7,788 nucleotides of DNA from an uncultured Lachnospiraceae bacterium (GCA_910588885.1 CAJUSQ010000129.1:1-7788), one strand, 5' to 3'; numbered from the stretch's first letter, positions 1 to 6,341 are shown. Numbers and translations are program-made. The notes: a model not told the origin generated them from the letters alone.

Positions 1-351
1 GTCTCCCTCCACATCCGTGGGCCGTCCGATTCCGTCCAGGGTATGGCCCAGCAGTTCATCGCCGACGAAAACAGACAATGGATGTCCCGTATTCTCTACG
101 ATACATCCAACTCCCAACCCTTCAATACTCTCATAGGGCATCAGAAGCAGCCGCTTATCCCGTATTCCGACCACTTCGGCCAAAACCGAACTGTTTCGCT
201 CTTTATCGACGATAATCCTGCACAGATCATTGAGCTTGGCATCCGGCCCAACCGATTCAATGGTCAGCCCGACTACCTTCACGACCCTGCCCAGGCGTTT
301 GAAATATGTATCTTCACTTAAGCGATGGTATTTCTCCAAATCCAATATCAC
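1..351 (-). CDS. fliI: Flagellar export ATPase FliI, N-terminal part (gene runs off the left edge)
   Basis: This is the first 117 codons of the ATPase that powers the flagellar type III export apparatus at the base of the basal body. The frame is open to the window edge. The N-terminal F1-ATPase-like beta-barrel is visible: a VVGLTIESVGP segment at residues 26-36, AEVVGIRDKRLLLMPYE at about 59-74, and the family-typical GDELLGHTLDGIGRP at 97-111, which precedes the nucleotide-binding domain. The Walker A motif, Walker B motif and catalytic residues lie outside the window. I chose the GTG at 349-351 because GAGG at 360-363 sits 8 nt upstream and the product begins MILDLEKYHRL. TTG codons at 343-345 and 337-339 are alternatives. 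The start lies 10 nt after the fliH stop, and the Shine-Dalgarno overlaps that stop, so the two are probably translationally coupled. Identity is from remembered family motifs; the exact start is inferred. Confidence 0.93.
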   Translation of the reverse strand, partial: MILDLEKYHRLSEDTYFKRLGRVVKVVGLTIESVGPDAKLNDLCRIIVDKERNSSVLAEVVGIRDKRLLLMPYESIEGLGVGCIVENTGHPLSVFVGDELLGHTLDGIGRPTDVEGD

Positions 352-359
352 GCAATCAA

Positions 360-363
360 CCTC
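360..363 (-). promoter_or_regulatory. Ribosome binding site of fliI, overlapping the fliH stop codon
   Basis: GAGG on the minus strand overlaps the TGA stop of fliH (362-364) and lies 8 nt before the GTG chosen as the fliI start. It favours the GTG over the two downstream TTG codons, which would be 14 and 20 nt away. Confidence 0.55.
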
Positions 364-1153
364 ACACAACCAACGAACGGATTGCCTTGATTACATTTTC
401 AAACTGTACCGCTATGCTGCAGTCAAAAAAGCCGGAATCCGTTTCTATTACGCACTGGGTATCGTCCAAGGACGCATCCGCTTCAATTTCCAACCGGATA
501 TTCTGTCCCACCTGGCCTAAGATCTCCGCCCTGTGCTCTTCCATATATGGATAATTTTTCTCACCTACCCGGATCTGAAATTCCCGGGTGCTCTCGATCT
601 TTAAAATCGCCTGCTTTACAAGGTGCAGTATGATTTCTTTGTACTGATCAAATTGTATGTAGAATACCTTTTCAAAAATTCCGCAAACCGCCTCTAAAAT
701 CTGAGGTTCCAGCGAATCCCGCAGCTGATGATATTCCATCTCCAGCTCACGGCGGCGGTCTTCCAGCAGCAGCTTCTGCTTCTGCAGTTCCTGGGCCGCA
801 TTCTCCTGGCCGATCTCATATCCCTGGCGCCGGCCTTCCGCTTTGGCCTCCTCCGTAACTGCTTCTGCCTGCTGTCTGGCTTCTTCCACCAGACGCTCCG
901 CTTCCGCCTTCGCCTCCTGGATCATAGCGTCCGCCTCCGCCTGAATCTCCTCCAGAGAGATTTCCGGCTCCGGAGGAGGCAGTTCCACTTCTACCTCCTC
1001 CGCAATCAGCCCTTCCACAAATCCGCCTTCCGTTTTCTTTGCTTCCAGCCTCAGTTCTTCCAATCTGGCGGCAACTGCTTCGTTGGAGTTGATCACACGC
1101 GTCCGGTTCTGGCCTGAAACCGTATACCGCTGCTTATATAAATTAGACGACAA
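362..1153 (-). CDS. fliH: Flagellar export ATPase regulator/stator FliH
   Basis: FliH binds the ATPase FliI, restrains it, and links it to the C-ring and export gate. With the chosen start it has 263 residues. A short N-terminal segment (SSNLYKQRYTV) is followed by an acidic and Pro-rich stretch (ELPPPEPE, about 57-64) and a long charged Ala/Glu/Arg coiled coil (about 66-145). A globular C-terminal domain of V/F-ATPase peripheral-stalk type follows, ending in the typical CVIETDSGFFDCSIAVQFENV pattern (from Cys234). The start is a TTG at 1151-1153, preceded at 8 nt by GGAGG within GGAGGTGA (1159-1166). Upstream in-frame GTG codons at 1162 and 1168 would add three or five residues, but they fall inside that Shine-Dalgarno. 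The gene overlaps the fliG end by 11 nt, which suggests coupled translation. Family sequence conservation is low, so the call rests on C-terminal motif, coiled coil and position. Confidence 0.9.
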   Translation of the reverse strand: MSSNLYKQRYTVSGQNRTRVINSNEAVAARLEELRLEAKKTEGGFVEGLIAEEVEVELPPPEPEISLEEIQAEADAMIQEAKAEAERLVEEARQQAEAVTEEAKAEGRRQGYEIGQENAAQELQKQKLLLEDRRRELEMEYHQLRDSLEPQILEAVCGIFEKVFYIQFDQYKEIILHLVKQAILKIESTREFQIRVGEKNYPYMEEHRAEILGQVGQNIRLEIEADASLDDTQCVIETDSGFFDCSIAVQFENVIKAIRSLVV

Positions 1154-2153
1154 TCTCGTCACCTCCACCTCGTGAAATTACAATCTCGGCGGATTCTTCC
1201 AGCTTACGTATAATACCAACGATCTTCTGCTGTGCTTCTTCCACATCCTTCATACGTACCGGGCCCATGAATTCCATGTCTTCCTTAATCATCGCAGCAA
1301 GACGCTTGGACAGGTTCTTAAAGATCACATTCTGAACCTCTTCATTGGCTGCTTTCAGGGCAATACCCAGATCGTTATTGTCCACGTCACGCAGCACACG
1401 CTGGATTGCACGGTCGTCCAGTAGCAGAATATCTTCGAATACGAACATCTTCTTGCGGATCTCGTCTGCCAATTCCGGTTCTTCGATCTCCAGAGCTTCC
1501 ATAATATGTTTCTCTGTGGCACGGTCTACGGTATTCAAAATGGATACAATCGCATCGACACCGCCCACAATCGTATAATCCTGATTTACAAGGGAGGACA
1601 GCTTCCGTTCCAATACCCGCTCCACTTCCTTAATCACATCCGGAGAGGTACGGTCCATCATAGCAATACGCTTTGCCACATCCGCCTGCTTCTCGGGCGG
1701 CAGTGATCCGATAATCAGCGCCGCCTGTGCTGCCGTCAAATAGGAGAGGATCATAGCAATGGTCTGCGGATGTTCATCCTGGATAAAGTTCAGCAGCTGG
1801 CTGGGATCCGTCTTACGTACAAACTCGAAGGGACGTACCTGCAGGGAGGCCGTCAGCTTCGTAATTACATTCTGGGCCGCTTCTTCTCCAAGTGCCTTCT
1901 CCAACAGCTCCTTTGCATATCCGATACCGCCCTCTGCAATATACTGCTGGGCCAGGCAGACCTGATAAAATTCATTCAGCACGTCTTCCTTCAGTTTCGG
2001 CGATACGCTCCTGGTATTGGCAATCTCCAAAGTCAATTCTTCAATTTCTTCTTCTTTCAGATGCTTGAATACAGCAGCCGATTTTTCCGGCCCCAGCGCA
2101 ATCAACAGAATTGCCGCTTTCTGTACTCCATTCAGATCGTCATTCCCTGCCAT
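1143..2153 (-). CDS. fliG: Flagellar motor switch / rotor protein FliG
   Basis: FliG forms the upper C-ring on the cytoplasmic face of the MS ring. It receives torque from the stator and sets rotation direction with FliM/FliN. At 336 residues it has normal length. The N-terminal FliF-binding domain contains GVQKAAILLIALG (about 9-21). The middle domain contains the EHPQT motif that contacts FliM (127-131). The MFVF hinge is at 236-239, followed by the charged torque helix LDDRAIQRVLRDVDNND (245-261). The C-terminal end GGGDEIVV is close to what I recall of Bacillus FliG. The start is the ATG at 2151-2153, two nt after the fliF stop (TAA CG ATG), with GGGAG 5 nt upstream. A GTG at 2165 would add four residues but has no properly spaced ribosome binding site. 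The 3' end overlaps fliH. Nothing looks broken. Confidence 0.98.
   Translation of the reverse strand: MAGNDDLNGVQKAAILLIALGPEKSAAVFKHLKEEEIEELTLEIANTRSVSPKLKEDVLNEFYQVCLAQQYIAEGGIGYAKELLEKALGEEAAQNVITKLTASLQVRPFEFVRKTDPSQLLNFIQDEHPQTIAMILSYLTAAQAALIIGSLPPEKQADVAKRIAMMDRTSPDVIKEVERVLERKLSSLVNQDYTIVGGVDAIVSILNTVDRATEKHIMEALEIEEPELADEIRKKMFVFEDILLLDDRAIQRVLRDVDNNDLGIALKAANEEVQNVIFKNLSKRLAAMIKEDMEFMGPVRMKDVEEAQQKIVGIIRKLEESAEIVISRGGGDEIVV
1162..1166 (-). promoter_or_regulatory. Strong Shine-Dalgarno of fliH inside the fliG 3' end
   Basis: GGAGG, extended to GGAGGTGA down to 1159, lies within the last codons of fliG (which encode the conserved GGGDEIVV tail) and 8 nt before the TTG at 1153. It is the main reason for choosing a TTG start. 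The same bases serve as fliG coding sequence. Confidence 0.7.
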
Positions 2154-2155
2154 CG

Positions 2156-3772
2156 TTACTCCCACTCCTCATTCAGCCAGTTCCGCAACAGCGAAGCAGC
2201 TGCTTCCGGATTCTCGTCTACAAATCGCTCAATCAATACACGGGTTTCCGATTTCTCCGTAAATCCTATGTCTTCCAATTCGTCTTCTGCCTCTCTGGTA
2301 GACTCCAGCAGCGCTTCTACGGACAACTCCGGTTCTACCTCCAGCTCAGGCTCGGCTTCCTTCCTGGTACTGCGGAATACTACAAAGCCCAGCATCAGCA
2401 TAATCAGCGCCGCCAATACAATCGGCAGATAATCCACCACGCTCCGGGCTTCGTCCCGGGCATAATCAAACATCGGCACTTCATAGGCAACAATATTTAC
2501 CTGCGCTTCCGGAATTCCGGTCGCCCGGGATACCATTGTAATCAGTTCCGGATCTACCTCCAGCCTGTTGGTCTGATTGTTCTGGGCAACAAACTCTTCA
2601 AAACTCATACCGTCCAGCTGGTTCGTGGCCCGCATCTCCCGTTCATTGTAAATCCGATAGGTAGACGCCACCACCGATATGGAGGAATTCTCATAATTGG
2701 GCTTTCCGGTACTGATAATCGTGTTGGTTTCCCGTTCACTGATGTCATAAATGATCTCATCATCCGTCTGTTCAAAGGTACCGATTCCGTCTTCCCCCGT
2801 TACATATCCTGTATTGTCATTGCCGTCGGTACCGGGCGCATAGCTGTCGGTACCGGTGCCGTTATAAGAAAATCTCCGTTCCTGGGTGGGGATTCCGGCC
2901 TCCATCCCTTCTGCCGGGCCCACAATCCGCTCTCTCACCGTTGACTCTTCATAATCAATATCCAAATTCAAGGCTACGGATACGCTGTTATAAAGATGGG
3001 TCTCCATCATGGCCTTCCGCACCTGGGTCGCCATGATATTCTCGGTCTTGCTCTTCAGCTCCAGATTGGAACCGCTCTTCTCAATACTGGTATTGGTTTC
3101 CCCGCCGCCAAACAGGGTATTCCCCGTCGAATCCAGAATCATTACATTTGCCGTGGTTTCATTGCCTAAAGCCGTCGCAATGGCCCTGCCCAATCCCTGG
3201 GCTACACTTTCGTCCATCTCTTCGTTTAAGGTAAGAACCACCCAGGCACTGCTCTCTTCATCCCTGGAAATTAATGTCCCGGTATCCCGGGGAACATTCA
3301 AGGTCACATGTGCCTCTTCAATATTCTCCATAGACTCCAGCTTCTCTTCCAAATCATTCTGCATATAAAGCTGGTATCTCTTGCTCTTATCCGCCTCCGT
3401 AACACTGAATCCGCCGCTGAATACATTATTCAGCTTCTCCCAGTCGTAATCGTAGGGCGTAATATTATTTTCAGCCAAAAGGAACGTCGCCTTGGTCTTA
3501 TCCTCTTTCCGCACATAAAAAGTCAGGCCGTCGTCGGAAACCTCCGACATGATTCCATTTTCATTCAGCAGTGTCTGAACCTGGGAAGCCTGTTTGGTAT
3601 TCTCGCATTCCTTCACAACTTCCATCTTCGGAATTGACAATACTACGCCAAGGATCACAAGAGCCACAATGACTACCGCAGTGCTGCTGACAATCGCCGC
3701 CTTCTGCTTTGTGCTGAACTTTTTCCACCATTCCAGAATTTGAACCGGAATCTGTTTTATTCTGTCTGCCAT
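2156..3772 (-). CDS. fliF: Flagellar MS-ring protein FliF
   Basis: FliF builds the membrane-embedded MS ring that houses the export gate and carries FliG. It has 538 residues, normal for the family. An amphipathic N-terminus is followed by transmembrane helix 1 (about 25-47). The periplasmic ring-building region includes the family-typical AHVTLNVPRD (154-163). A Gly/Thr/Asp/Asn-rich stretch (about 303-332) fits the poorly conserved beta-collar loop. Conserved ETNTIISTGK (347-356) and PGIPEAQVNI-like (419-427) segments precede transmembrane helix 2 (about 447-467). An acidic Glu/Pro linker (about 471-500) leads to the C-terminal FliG-binding helices, RVLIERFVDENPEAAASLLR at 511-530. The ATG start has only a weak GGGTGG ribosome binding site (3782-3787) and lies 19 nt after fliE, so coupling is likely. 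It ends 2 nt before fliG. Confidence 0.98.
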   Translation of the reverse strand: MADRIKQIPVQILEWWKKFSTKQKAAIVSSTAVVIVALVILGVVLSIPKMEVVKECENTKQASQVQTLLNENGIMSEVSDDGLTFYVRKEDKTKATFLLAENNITPYDYDWEKLNNVFSGGFSVTEADKSKRYQLYMQNDLEEKLESMENIEEAHVTLNVPRDTGTLISRDEESSAWVVLTLNEEMDESVAQGLGRAIATALGNETTANVMILDSTGNTLFGGGETNTSIEKSGSNLELKSKTENIMATQVRKAMMETHLYNSVSVALNLDIDYEESTVRERIVGPAEGMEAGIPTQERRFSYNGTGTDSYAPGTDGNDNTGYVTGEDGIGTFEQTDDEIIYDISERETNTIISTGKPNYENSSISVVASTYRIYNEREMRATNQLDGMSFEEFVAQNNQTNRLEVDPELITMVSRATGIPEAQVNIVAYEVPMFDYARDEARSVVDYLPIVLAALIMLMLGFVVFRSTRKEAEPELEVEPELSVEALLESTREAEDELEDIGFTEKSETRVLIERFVDENPEAAASLLRNWLNEEWE

Positions 3773-3791
3773 CGCACATTACCACCCATTA

Positions 3792-4103
3792 TTACATCTG
3801 CATATTCATTATCTCTTTGTAAGCTTCAATTACTTTATCCCGCACCGCGACCGTATACTGCAGCGCAATATTGGCTTTCTCCTGGGCAATCCGCAAGTCA
3901 TGGGTATTCGTAGTATATCCCAGTGCAAACTGAATCTCCGCTTCCTCTGCGTAATTCTGAAGCGTATTCGTCTCCTCTAGCATCTGAACCGCAGACTGAA
4001 GCACATTCTGAAAGCTCTTATCCCCTGTTTCATATTCCGAACCCTTCTGTATCGTATCCTTCAAATATTCGGAAGCAACCCCGCTGATGGATGATAAATC
4101 CAT
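3792..4103 (-). CDS. fliE: Flagellar hook-basal body adaptor protein FliE
   Basis: FliE is the small exported protein joining the MS ring and export gate to the proximal rod. At 103 residues it has the usual length. The N-terminal half is polar and probably flexible. The conserved C-terminal half carries the family pattern THDLRIAQEKANIALQYTV (67-85), then VRDKVIEAYKEIMNMQM, which forms rod-like helices. No signal peptide is seen, as expected for a type III export substrate. The ATG at 4101-4103 has AAAGGAG (4114-4120) 10 nt upstream. The 42-nt gap after flgC is notably AT-rich. It contains TATAAA- and TATTAA-like strings, but I found no -35 at proper spacing, so I do not call a promoter there. 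The next gene, fliF, starts 19 nt downstream. Confidence 0.95.
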   Translation of the reverse strand: MDLSSISGVASEYLKDTIQKGSEYETGDKSFQNVLQSAVQMLEETNTLQNYAEEAEIQFALGYTTNTHDLRIAQEKANIALQYTVAVRDKVIEAYKEIMNMQM

Positions 4104-4145
4104 ACTCTAAACACTCCTTTAATATGTAAATAATATTTTATAATC

Positions 4146-4589
4146 TTATGATTTTCCCAATTCCAGACCCTTCAGCGCCATGGCCTTACTGGATTCAAAG
4201 GCTGTTGCATTGGCTTCATAGGAACGGCTGGCATCAATCATATTCGTCATTTCCGTTACGATATTCACGTTGGGATAGGATACATAGCCGTTCTCATCCG
4301 CATCGGGATGGGCCGGATCATACTTCATGATATAATCCGTATCGTAATCTTCCTGTACCGAAGTAACCTTCACACCATTTCCCAAATAAGCTTCCCTGGT
4401 ATTACGCAGTACTTTGGAAAAAGGCGTAACCTCCTTCTCTCCAAAAGTCACGATCTTCCTCCGGTAAGGATCGCCGTCCTCTGCCCTGGTGGTATTCACA
4501 TTTGCGACATTTTCAGATATCACATCCATCCGGAACCGCTGAGCGGTCATACCGGAAGCATTGATATTAAAAGACTGAAACAATGACAT
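4146..4589 (-). CDS. flgC: Flagellar proximal rod protein FlgC
   Basis: FlgC is one of the proximal rod subunits, exported by the flagellar type III system and assembled on FliE/FlgB. At 147 residues it has typical length. The N-terminal rod-family helix is SLFQSFNINASGMTAQRFRM, followed by ISENVANVNTTRAEDGDPYRRK (from residue 24). The C-terminal family block runs from DPAHPDADENGYVSYPNVN (91-109) through the heptad-like helix MIDASRSYEANATAFESSK (117-135). The start is the ATG at 4587-4589, because AAAGGGG (4597-4603) precedes it at 7 nt and MSLFQSF is where family members begin. The frame stays open upstream to an ATG at 4676, but that 29-residue extension would be encoded by the hairpin repeats and resembles nothing in the family. 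Confidence 0.97.
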   Translation of the reverse strand: MSLFQSFNINASGMTAQRFRMDVISENVANVNTTRAEDGDPYRRKIVTFGEKEVTPFSKVLRNTREAYLGNGVKVTSVQEDYDTDYIMKYDPAHPDADENGYVSYPNVNIVTEMTNMIDASRSYEANATAFESSKAMALKGLELGKS

Positions 4590-4596
4590 ACTTCTG

Positions 4597-4603
4597 CCCC
4601 TTT
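4597..4603 (-). promoter_or_regulatory. Ribosome binding site deciding the flgC start
   Basis: AAAGGGG on the minus strand lies 7 nt before the ATG at 4589. The more upstream ATG at 4676 has no comparable site, so this decides the shorter FlgC. Confidence 0.6.
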
Positions 4604-4641
4604 CTTTCTCAAATATACAGACATCCGATTCCGAAATCCAT

Positions 4642-4658
4642 CCGGGAAGCCCTCCCGG
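4642..4658 (-). other. Intercistronic hairpin A (flgB-flgC gap)
   Basis: On the minus strand CCGGGA and TCCCGG form a perfect 6-bp stem around the 5-nt loop GGGCT. No U-run follows, so it is not a classical terminator. It lies about 50 nt upstream of the flgC start and is the counterpart of hairpin B in the duplicated unit. Confidence 0.6.
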
Positions 4659-4689
4659 TTCCGGAACCTGTTCCATCCTGCTCTTTCAT

Positions 4690-4709
4690 CCGGAAAACTG
4701 CCCTTCCGG
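4690..4709 (-). other. Intercistronic hairpin B (directly after flgB)
   Basis: On the minus strand CCGGAA and TTCCGG form a 6-bp stem around an 8-nt loop, starting 9 nt after the flgB stop. Relative to hairpin A, one A-T pair replaces a G-C pair at the same stem position, a compensating difference that keeps the stem intact. No U-run follows. Confidence 0.6.
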
Positions 4710-4718
4710 TTCCGGAAT

Positions 4719-5108
4719 CTACTTAATCACGCTCTTGATTCTGGAAAACTCTTCGTTCATGCTGTCAATCAGGGCATTGTACTTAATCTGGGCAGAAGCC
4801 AGCTGTACATACTCCTGTTCCGGGTCCACGTTATTCTCATCCAACCGATAATCAAAGCGGGGGGAATCCACATAAATCTCCGCATTCAGATGATTCATAT
4901 TTATATTCCGAACCTTCTCATCCAGCGTCACATACTTGTTCTTTCCCAGCTCCCGCTCTAAAACGCCTTCAAAATCCACATCCTGCCGTTTGTAGCGGGG
5001 AGTATCCTGATTGGCAATGTTATTGCTGATCGCCTGCTGGCGCAGCCACCCTGCGTCCGCGGCCTTATCCAGTATATCCACATAATTATAAAGATTCGAA
5101 CTAATCAT
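4719..5108 (-). CDS. flgB: Flagellar proximal rod protein FlgB
   Basis: FlgB is the first proximal rod subunit, exported through the type III apparatus and attached to FliE. At 129 residues it is of normal family length. The conserved N-terminal rod block is RQQAISNNIANQDTPRYKRQ (23-42), followed by VDFEGVLERELG. The C-terminal block, ENNVDPEQEYVQLASAQIKY from residue 91 and then NALIDSMN, is the usual helix that packs with the N-terminal one. The ATG at 5106-5108 has AAGGAGAG (5115-5122) with GGAG 8 nt away. It is the first gene after the probable fla promoter and therefore probably heads the flagellar operon. It is separated from flgC by 129 bp of repeat-bearing DNA, a wider gap than between any other pair of genes in the operon here. 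Confidence 0.97.
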   Translation of the reverse strand: MISSNLYNYVDILDKAADAGWLRQQAISNNIANQDTPRYKRQDVDFEGVLERELGKNKYVTLDEKVRNINMNHLNAEIYVDSPRFDYRLDENNVDPEQEYVQLASAQIKYNALIDSMNEEFSRIKSVIK

Positions 5109-5164
5109 GTGCCTCTCTCCTTTTCCTCAAAATGCATACTTCCTGTATGTACCCTATTCTATAT

Positions 5165-5192
5165 ATTATAGTTCATCTTTTGAAAAACACAA
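5165..5192 (-). promoter_or_regulatory. Probable SigA-type promoter of the flagellar operon
   Basis: The -10 box is a perfect TATAAT (5165-5170). A weak -35, TTGTGT (5187-5192), precedes it at 16 bp. The predicted start is near 5158, giving a leader of about 50 nt that holds a 5-bp hairpin (5135-5149). No sequence resembling a SigD/sigma-28 promoter was seen. The weak -35 inside an inverted repeat suggests that regulators or upstream DNA shape set its strength. Confidence 0.7.
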
Positions 5193-5204
5193 GAGTTTTT
5201 TCAA
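5180..5204. repeat. Perfect 8-bp inverted repeat spanning the -35 of the fla promoter
   Basis: TTGAAAAA (5180-5187) and TTTTTCAA (5197-5204) are separated by 9 bp, and the -35 hexamer lies within. The layout fits an operator for a dimeric repressor or activator. It is not a good match to the CodY box AATTTTCWGAAAATT, and the AT-richness of the region means chance cannot be excluded. Confidence 0.45.
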
Positions 5205-5230
5205 TTTTTTACACGATATTGTGTTTTTTT
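5196..5230 (-). promoter_or_regulatory. A-tracts upstream of the fla promoter (UP-element or curved DNA)
   Basis: Read on the minus strand, runs of A lie at 5224-5230 (7), 5205-5210 (6) and 5196-5201 (6). Their centres are about 19.5 and 9 bp apart, close to one and two helical turns. This arrangement can bend DNA, and A-runs just upstream of a -35 can act as an UP element for RNA polymerase alpha. Confidence 0.4.
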
Positions 5231-5362
5231 GTCATGGTATGCACAAGATATCCCATATTTATCCAGTTTTTCCCGGCCAGCATCCCAATTCCGTTCTGGC
5301 AGAAATCCCCAAAAAGAGAAAAGAACCTCCTAAAAAAGCGGAAATCCTTTTCTCCCTTTCTC

Positions 5363-6151
5363 CTATCCGTGCTTCATATTCTCTTTCTTCAGATTCTCCA
5401 ATTCTTCAAAAACAACGTCGTTCAGCACTTTGATATAGGTGCCTTTCATTCCTGAAGAACGAGACTCAATCACACCCGCGCTTTCAAACTTCCGCAGGGC
5501 ATTGACAATAACGGACCGGGTAATCCCTACCTTATCCGCGATCTTGCTGGCAACCAGAATCCCTTCCTTGCCTTCCAGTTCGTCAAAAATATGGGTAATC
5601 GCTTCCAATTCGGAAAAGGACAGCGTACTGATGGCAGATTTCACGATCTGAATCTTCCTTGATTCTTCTTCGTTCTCCTCATTCACCGAACGCATCATCT
5701 CCAGCCCCACAACCGTCGTCCCGTATTCACTTAGAATAATGTCGTCAATATCGTACTGCTCCTCCAGCCGGTATACAAACAGCGTCCCTAAGCGTTCCCC
5801 CGCAATATCAATGGGGGTAATAATTGCGCGGTACTGCTTCACATTCCCGGACGTAAAGCCCAAAGTCTCCAGGTTCACATTCTCCTTCGTGGATAGAATC
5901 CCCAGCAGACGCTCATTCAGCACCGGGTCAATAAAGCCGCCTACTTCATCTGCAATCAGCTCCGTAATCTCCTCTGTCCGTTCATCCCTGCTTGTGCCCA
6001 GTACCTTTCCTTTCTTGCTGATCACCAGCACATTGGATTCCAAAATACCTGTCAGCACTTCACAAATATCATTAAATACAACTTTCGAGGAATTATTATT
6101 ATGCAGGAGCTTATTAATCTTTCTGGTCTTGTCTAATAACTGAACGCTCAT
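5363..6151 (-). CDS. codY: Global nutritional regulator CodY
   Basis: CodY is a cytosolic dimeric DNA-binding protein of low-GC Gram-positives that senses branched-chain amino acids and GTP and controls amino-acid, motility and virulence genes. At 262 residues it matches the usual length of about 260. The N-terminal GAF-like effector domain (about 1-155) includes SNVLVISKKGKVLG (39-52) and GERLGTLFVY (118-127). A linker helix leads to the C-terminal winged helix-turn-helix with the near-invariant ASKIADKVGITRSVIVNALR (201-220), and the wing follows to about 240 (IESRSSGMKGTYI). The DNA-binding part is almost identical to what I recall of Bacillus CodY, while the effector domain is much less alike. 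In an ungapped alignment the Bacillus ligand-contact Arg61 corresponds to Thr63 here. The ATG has AGGAGGG (6157-6163) 5 nt upstream. It lies just upstream of flgB, as in Bacillus. Confidence 0.97.
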   Translation of the reverse strand: MSVQLLDKTRKINKLLHNNNSSKVVFNDICEVLTGILESNVLVISKKGKVLGTSRDERTEEITELIADEVGGFIDPVLNERLLGILSTKENVNLETLGFTSGNVKQYRAIITPIDIAGERLGTLFVYRLEEQYDIDDIILSEYGTTVVGLEMMRSVNEENEEESRKIQIVKSAISTLSFSELEAITHIFDELEGKEGILVASKIADKVGITRSVIVNALRKFESAGVIESRSSGMKGTYIKVLNDVVFEELENLKKENMKHG

Positions 6152-6305
6152 TTCATCCCTCCTGTGTTTTCAGAGAGTACCTCTTCACTTGTATGCCTGC
6201 TGTAATCCGCCGCTTCTCTCCGGGCTGATCTGATTGATTCCCCGGCTGCCGGAGCCGGATTTGCGAACTGGTATTCGAATCACAGCACTCGTTTTCCTCT
6301 GCTGT
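6152..6305 (-). promoter_or_regulatory. Long 5' leader of codY
   Basis: From the predicted transcription start near 6304 to the codY ATG there are about 150 untranslated nt. The leader holds a 6-bp hairpin (6242-6258; CCGGCT/AGCCGG, loop of 5) and a small AGAG/CTCT stem just before the AGGAGGG. No U-run follows the larger hairpin, so there is no evident attenuator. I recognise no known riboswitch or T-box motif. Together with 6306-6499 it fills the topA-codY gap, in which I see no gene. Confidence 0.45.
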
Positions 6306-6310
6306 TTATG

Positions 6311-6339
6311 ATTCTATCATACTTTTAAAGTTCCTTCAA
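6311..6339 (-). promoter_or_regulatory. SigA-type promoter of codY
   Basis: TTGAAG (6334-6339) and TAGAAT (6311-6316) are separated by exactly 17 bp. Four of six -35 bases and five of six -10 bases fit the consensus. It gives codY its own promoter apart from topA. The upstream flank (6341-6400) is strongly AT-rich. Confidence 0.75.
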
Positions 6340-6341
6340 TA

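Larger units (their letters stand above)
4639..4720 (-). repeat. Imperfect direct repeat (two copies) filling the flgB-flgC gap
   Basis: Two copies of a roughly 31-34 bp unit lie at 4639-4669 and 4687-4720. On the plus strand each runs CATCCGG, a short variable centre, then CCGGTTCCGGAA. Copy B overlaps the flgB stop codon. A degenerate third copy (CATCCGATTCCGAAATCC) starts at 4622. Copy A contains the perfect 12-bp palindrome GGTTCCGGAACC (4657-4668); copy B retains its TTCCGGAA core (4710-4717). The unit is GC-rich compared with the AT-rich flgC-fliE gap. Its function is unknown. An intercistronic mRNA-stability or processing element, or simply a local duplication, are both possible. Confidence 0.75.

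Noticed and set aside
43..554. Plus-strand open frames opposite fliI and fliH
   Set aside because: They are antisense shadows of strongly recognisable minus-strand genes, with no family motifs or ribosome binding sites of their own.
4104..4145. Internal promoter in the AT-rich flgC-fliE gap
   Set aside because: TATAAA-like strings are present, but no -35 lies at 16-18 bp, so base composition alone explains them.
4590..4676. N-terminal extension of FlgC to an upstream ATG at 4676
   Set aside because: The added 29 residues are encoded by the GC-rich repeat, do not resemble FlgC N-termini, and have no well-placed ribosome binding site; the ATG at 4589 has one.
5209..5283. Small minus-strand ORF of 24 codons between codY and flgB (starts MLAGKNW)
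   Set aside because: It has no convincing ribosome binding site and ends in the AT-rich region upstream of the fla promoter, so it is probably a chance frame.
5332..5365. Terminator directly after codY
   Set aside because: A run of six U follows GGATTTCCGC, but only very short or bulged stems can be formed, so I do not call it; codY may still be weakly terminated here.
6248..6300. A tRNA-like TTCGAAT string in the codY leader
   Set aside because: The flanking bases do not form a T-stem on either strand, and no acceptor or anticodon arm can be built around it.
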